Source: JANOMH01 sp031422295
GTDB lineage: Bacteria; Pseudomonadota; Alphaproteobacteria; Rhodobacterales; Rhodobacteraceae
Reading direction: 5' to 3'
Assembly (NCBI GenBank): GCA_031422295.1
Contig: JANOQM010000084.1
Coordinates: 71,725 to 135,724, forward strand
DNA length: 64,000 bases
Each line of letters begins with the position of its first letter. The first letter of the stretch is position 1. This document shows, one piece after another, positions 62,398-64,000 of this stretch. Both the position numbers and the translations under genes were made by a program. The notes beneath the pieces are model-generated. The model was not told the origin of the DNA, searched no databases, and saw only the letters and a list, made by a program, of their open reading frames with translations.

Positions 62398-63471
62398 ATG
62401 GATGATCTCAAGGGCAAATATCTGGGGCTGATTGCCGGGGCGGGCGATGAGGCCGTGCTGGAGGATTTGCGCGTCGCCGCCTTGGGCAAAAAGGGCGAGA
62501 TTTCGGGCCTGATGAAGTCTTTGGGCGCGATGTCACCCGAGGAACGACAAACCGCTGGCCCGGCCCTGAATGCGCTGAAGGATGAGATCAATTCGGCGCT
62601 GGTCGCCAAAAAGGCGGCTTTGGGCGATGCGGCCCTGGACACCCGGCTGCGCGCCGAATGGCTGGATGTGACCCTGCCGGGGCGGTCGCGAGGGCAAGGT
62701 ACGATCCATCCGATTTCTCAGGTGACCGAGGAAGTGACCGCGATTTTCGCCGATATGGGCTTTGCCGTGGCCGAGGGGCCGCAGGTGGAAAGTGATTGGT
62801 ATAATTTCGACGCGCTGAATATTCCCGGGCATCATCCGGCCCGGGCGGAAATGGATACGTTTTATACGCATCGTGCGGTTGGTGATAACCGCCCGCCACA
62901 TGTTTTGCGCACCCATACCTCGCCCGTGCAAATCCGGACCTTAGAGGCGCAGGGTGCGCCGATCCGCATCATCTGTCCGGGCCGCGTCTACCGCGCCGAT
63001 TACGACCAGACCCATACGCCGATGTTCCATCAGGTCGAAGGGCTGGCGATTGACCGCGATATTTCGATGGCAAATCTGAAATGGGTGCTGGAGGAGTTCG
63101 TAAAGGCCTATTTTGAAGTGGATACTGTGGACGTGCGCTTTCGCGCCTCGCATTTTCCGTTCACCGAGCCGTCGGCCGAGGTGGATATTCGATGCTCGTG
63201 GGCCGGCGGCACTTTGAAAGTGGGCGAGGGGGATGACTGGCTAGAGATATTGGGGTCGGGGATGGTGCATCCCAAGGTTCTAGCGGCGGCTGGCGTTGAT
63301 GCTTCGGCCTGGCAGGGCTTTGCGTTCGGCATGGGAATCGACCGGATCGCGATGCTGAAATACGGGATCCCGGATTTAAGGGCGTTTTTTGATTCGGATT
63401 TAAGGTGGTTGCGGCACTATGGGTTCGCGAGCCTGGATGTGCCGAGTTTGCAGGGGGGGTTGAGCCGGTAG
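62398..63471 (+). CDS. pheS: Phenylalanyl-tRNA synthetase alpha subunit
   Basis: 357 aa alpha subunit of PheRS (class IIc). Seen: N-terminal coiled coil with [21 protein letters not shown], motif 1 region [25 protein letters not shown], motif 2 [22 protein letters not shown], and motif 3 [22 protein letters not shown]. The subunit expected next, pheT, is not present in the window; the following ORF starts immediately after the stop. Confidence 0.98.
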   Translation: MDDLKGKYLGLIAGAGDEAVLEDLRVAALGKKGEISGLMKSLGAMSPEERQTAGPALNALKDEINSALVAKKAALGDAALDTRLRAEWLDVTLPGRSRGQGTIHPISQVTEEVTAIFADMGFAVAEGPQVESDWYNFDALNIPGHHPARAEMDTFYTHRAVGDNRPPHVLRTHTSPVQIRTLEAQGAPIRIICPGRVYRADYDQTHTPMFHQVEGLAIDRDISMANLKWVLEEFVKAYFEVDTVDVRFRASHFPFTEPSAEVDIRCSWAGGTLKVGEGDDWLEILGSGMVHPKVLAAAGVDASAWQGFAFGMGIDRIAMLKYGIPDLRAFFDSDLRWLRHYGFASLDVPSLQGGLSR

Positions 63472-63912
63472 ATGGGCTTGTTAGATTGGTTTTTGAAACG
63501 AGTAGACGGGCGACTAAGGTTGTCACAAATCAGGATTCTTTATCAAAACCGGGAAGCAGTCGAGTATTTACAAGGCCAGTTTCGTACGTTGAGAGATGCG
63601 GGTTTCCCTCAGTCATTTGAGATCGTAAGCACCGTTGGTGCTATAGGAGAATTTGTTGATACAAAAATTGTTGATCTGACAATCGACCGCAAGCTTGATG
63701 AAGTATCATCGAAAGAGCTATTGGAAATGAATAGGGCACTGAAAAATCTCTACTCAGGCTTCATCGAAGGGCAGCGCAAAGCACGAGCCTTTCGAGGTGC
63801 CTCAAGTGGAGACTTGGTGGATTTTGCGCAGCGCTTTAAGCCTGCTGCAGGTTGGGAAACACTCTCTGATACTGAATGGGACAGAATGGTCAGTTTGGCA
63901 CTTCGAAAATAA
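63472..63912 (+). CDS. AT-rich gene of unknown function abutting pheS
   Basis: 146 aa hydrophilic protein with no recognised motif: MGLLDWFLKRVDGRLRLSQ, EAVEYLQGQFRTLRDAGFP, ALKNLYSGFIEGQRKARAFRG, ending WDRMVSLALRK. Mostly helical by look. The ATG follows the pheS TAG without a base between. One 60-base line counted (63661) is 38% GC, against over 60% upstream, so it looks acquired. No mobile-element gene seen. If pheT lies beyond, this gene interrupts the pheST operon. Confidence 0.6.
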   Translation: MGLLDWFLKRVDGRLRLSQIRILYQNREAVEYLQGQFRTLRDAGFPQSFEIVSTVGAIGEFVDTKIVDLTIDRKLDEVSSKELLEMNRALKNLYSGFIEGQRKARAFRGASSGDLVDFAQRFKPAAGWETLSDTEWDRMVSLALRK

Positions 63913-63941
63913 AGTTAAGGAAAAACTATTGCAGCTAAACC

Positions 63942-63965
63942 GTAGGGCGGGGTTAACCCCCCCAC
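63942..63965. repeat. Degenerate palindrome of the dispersed repeat family, copy 6
   Basis: GTAGGGCGGGG-TTAA-CCCC..., a G/C-run variant of the GTAAGGTGGGTT palindrome, in the last 60 bases. The next 35 bases to the edge are low-complexity C and G runs that may reflect a contig end or sequencing weakness. Confidence 0.5.
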
Positions 63966-64000
63966 CCCACCCACCCGCGGGGGGAACCCCCCCCAACCCG

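Overview
The window reads as chromosomal DNA of an alphaproteobacterium, most likely a Rhodobacterales (Roseobacter-group) species. The evidence is the high GC content, the gene order rpsT-dnaA-dnaN-recF-gyrB, the flagellin module fliC-flaF-flbT-DUF1217, a TIGR02302/DUF4175 protein next to lysA, and short intergenic motifs that I recall as common in this order (GCCTCCGGCGG-type elements and palindromes of the GTAAGGTGGGTT-NN-AACCCAC type). No rRNA, tRNA, CRISPR array, insertion sequence or prophage was found.

Layout. 1-9.9 kb (minus strand): yggT, recQ, yaaA, a bacterial alpha-2-macroglobulin and the start of pbpC, which runs off the left edge. 10.0-14.5 kb (plus): a thioesterase, a UMF1-type MFS protein, mepA, a phytase-like esterase and a queuosine-precursor transporter. 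14.5-18 kb is the accessory stretch: a terminator-bounded RNA element with an 18-codon ORF, arfB, a parDE module with its operator, an orphan parD-like gene, a 15-C tract, and an AT-rich three-gene cassette (one soluble and two membrane proteins). 18-21.3 kb is NAD salvage (pncB, pncA) with an ArsR-type regulator and a stand-alone NIF3 C-terminal-domain protein. 21.4-24.8 kb: an Hsp70-like ATPase, trhO and an AbrB-family membrane protein.

24.9-35.8 kb is the replication block on the minus strand: rpsT, dnaA, dnaN, a NYN-domain gene, recF, a GNAT, a LysE exporter and gyrB, with an enoyl-CoA hydratase and mutM upstream. The 729-base dnaA-rpsT gap is rich in GANTC sites. 35.9-38.2 kb: ubiE-ubiB. 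38.2-44.5 kb is a flagellar cluster: flgD and fliK on minus; rod-binding protein, flgN, fliC, flaF, flbT and DUF1217 on plus. 44.6-52.7 kb: a UDG-like protein, moaB, a DsbD-type domain protein, yqgE, a class III CoA-transferase, a TlpA-type thioredoxin, argH with a small lipoprotein and DUF2834 protein, and lysA. 52.8-64 kb: DUF4175 protein, zinc-ribbon protein, ftsEX-plsC, a DMT permease with a His-rich tail, a DenD-like SDR, an MDR oxidoreductase, pheS and an AT-rich gene of unknown function at the right edge.

Most genes are housekeeping and tightly packed; 1- to 17-base overlaps suggest several translationally coupled operons (pbpC/A2M, flaF-flbT-DUF1217, ftsE-ftsX-plsC, argH-lipoprotein-DUF2834, udg-moaB). 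The least explained parts are the 16.3-17.9 kb cassette, whose first protein has a COMM-domain-like C-terminal pattern; the 14.55-14.72 kb RNA element, whose Shine-Dalgarno sequence matches the 16S rRNA tail over 14 bases and can pair with its own 3' side; the GANTC cluster upstream of dnaA; and the AT-rich gene abutting pheS. All assignments come from reading the sequence and recalled family knowledge; no database search was run.
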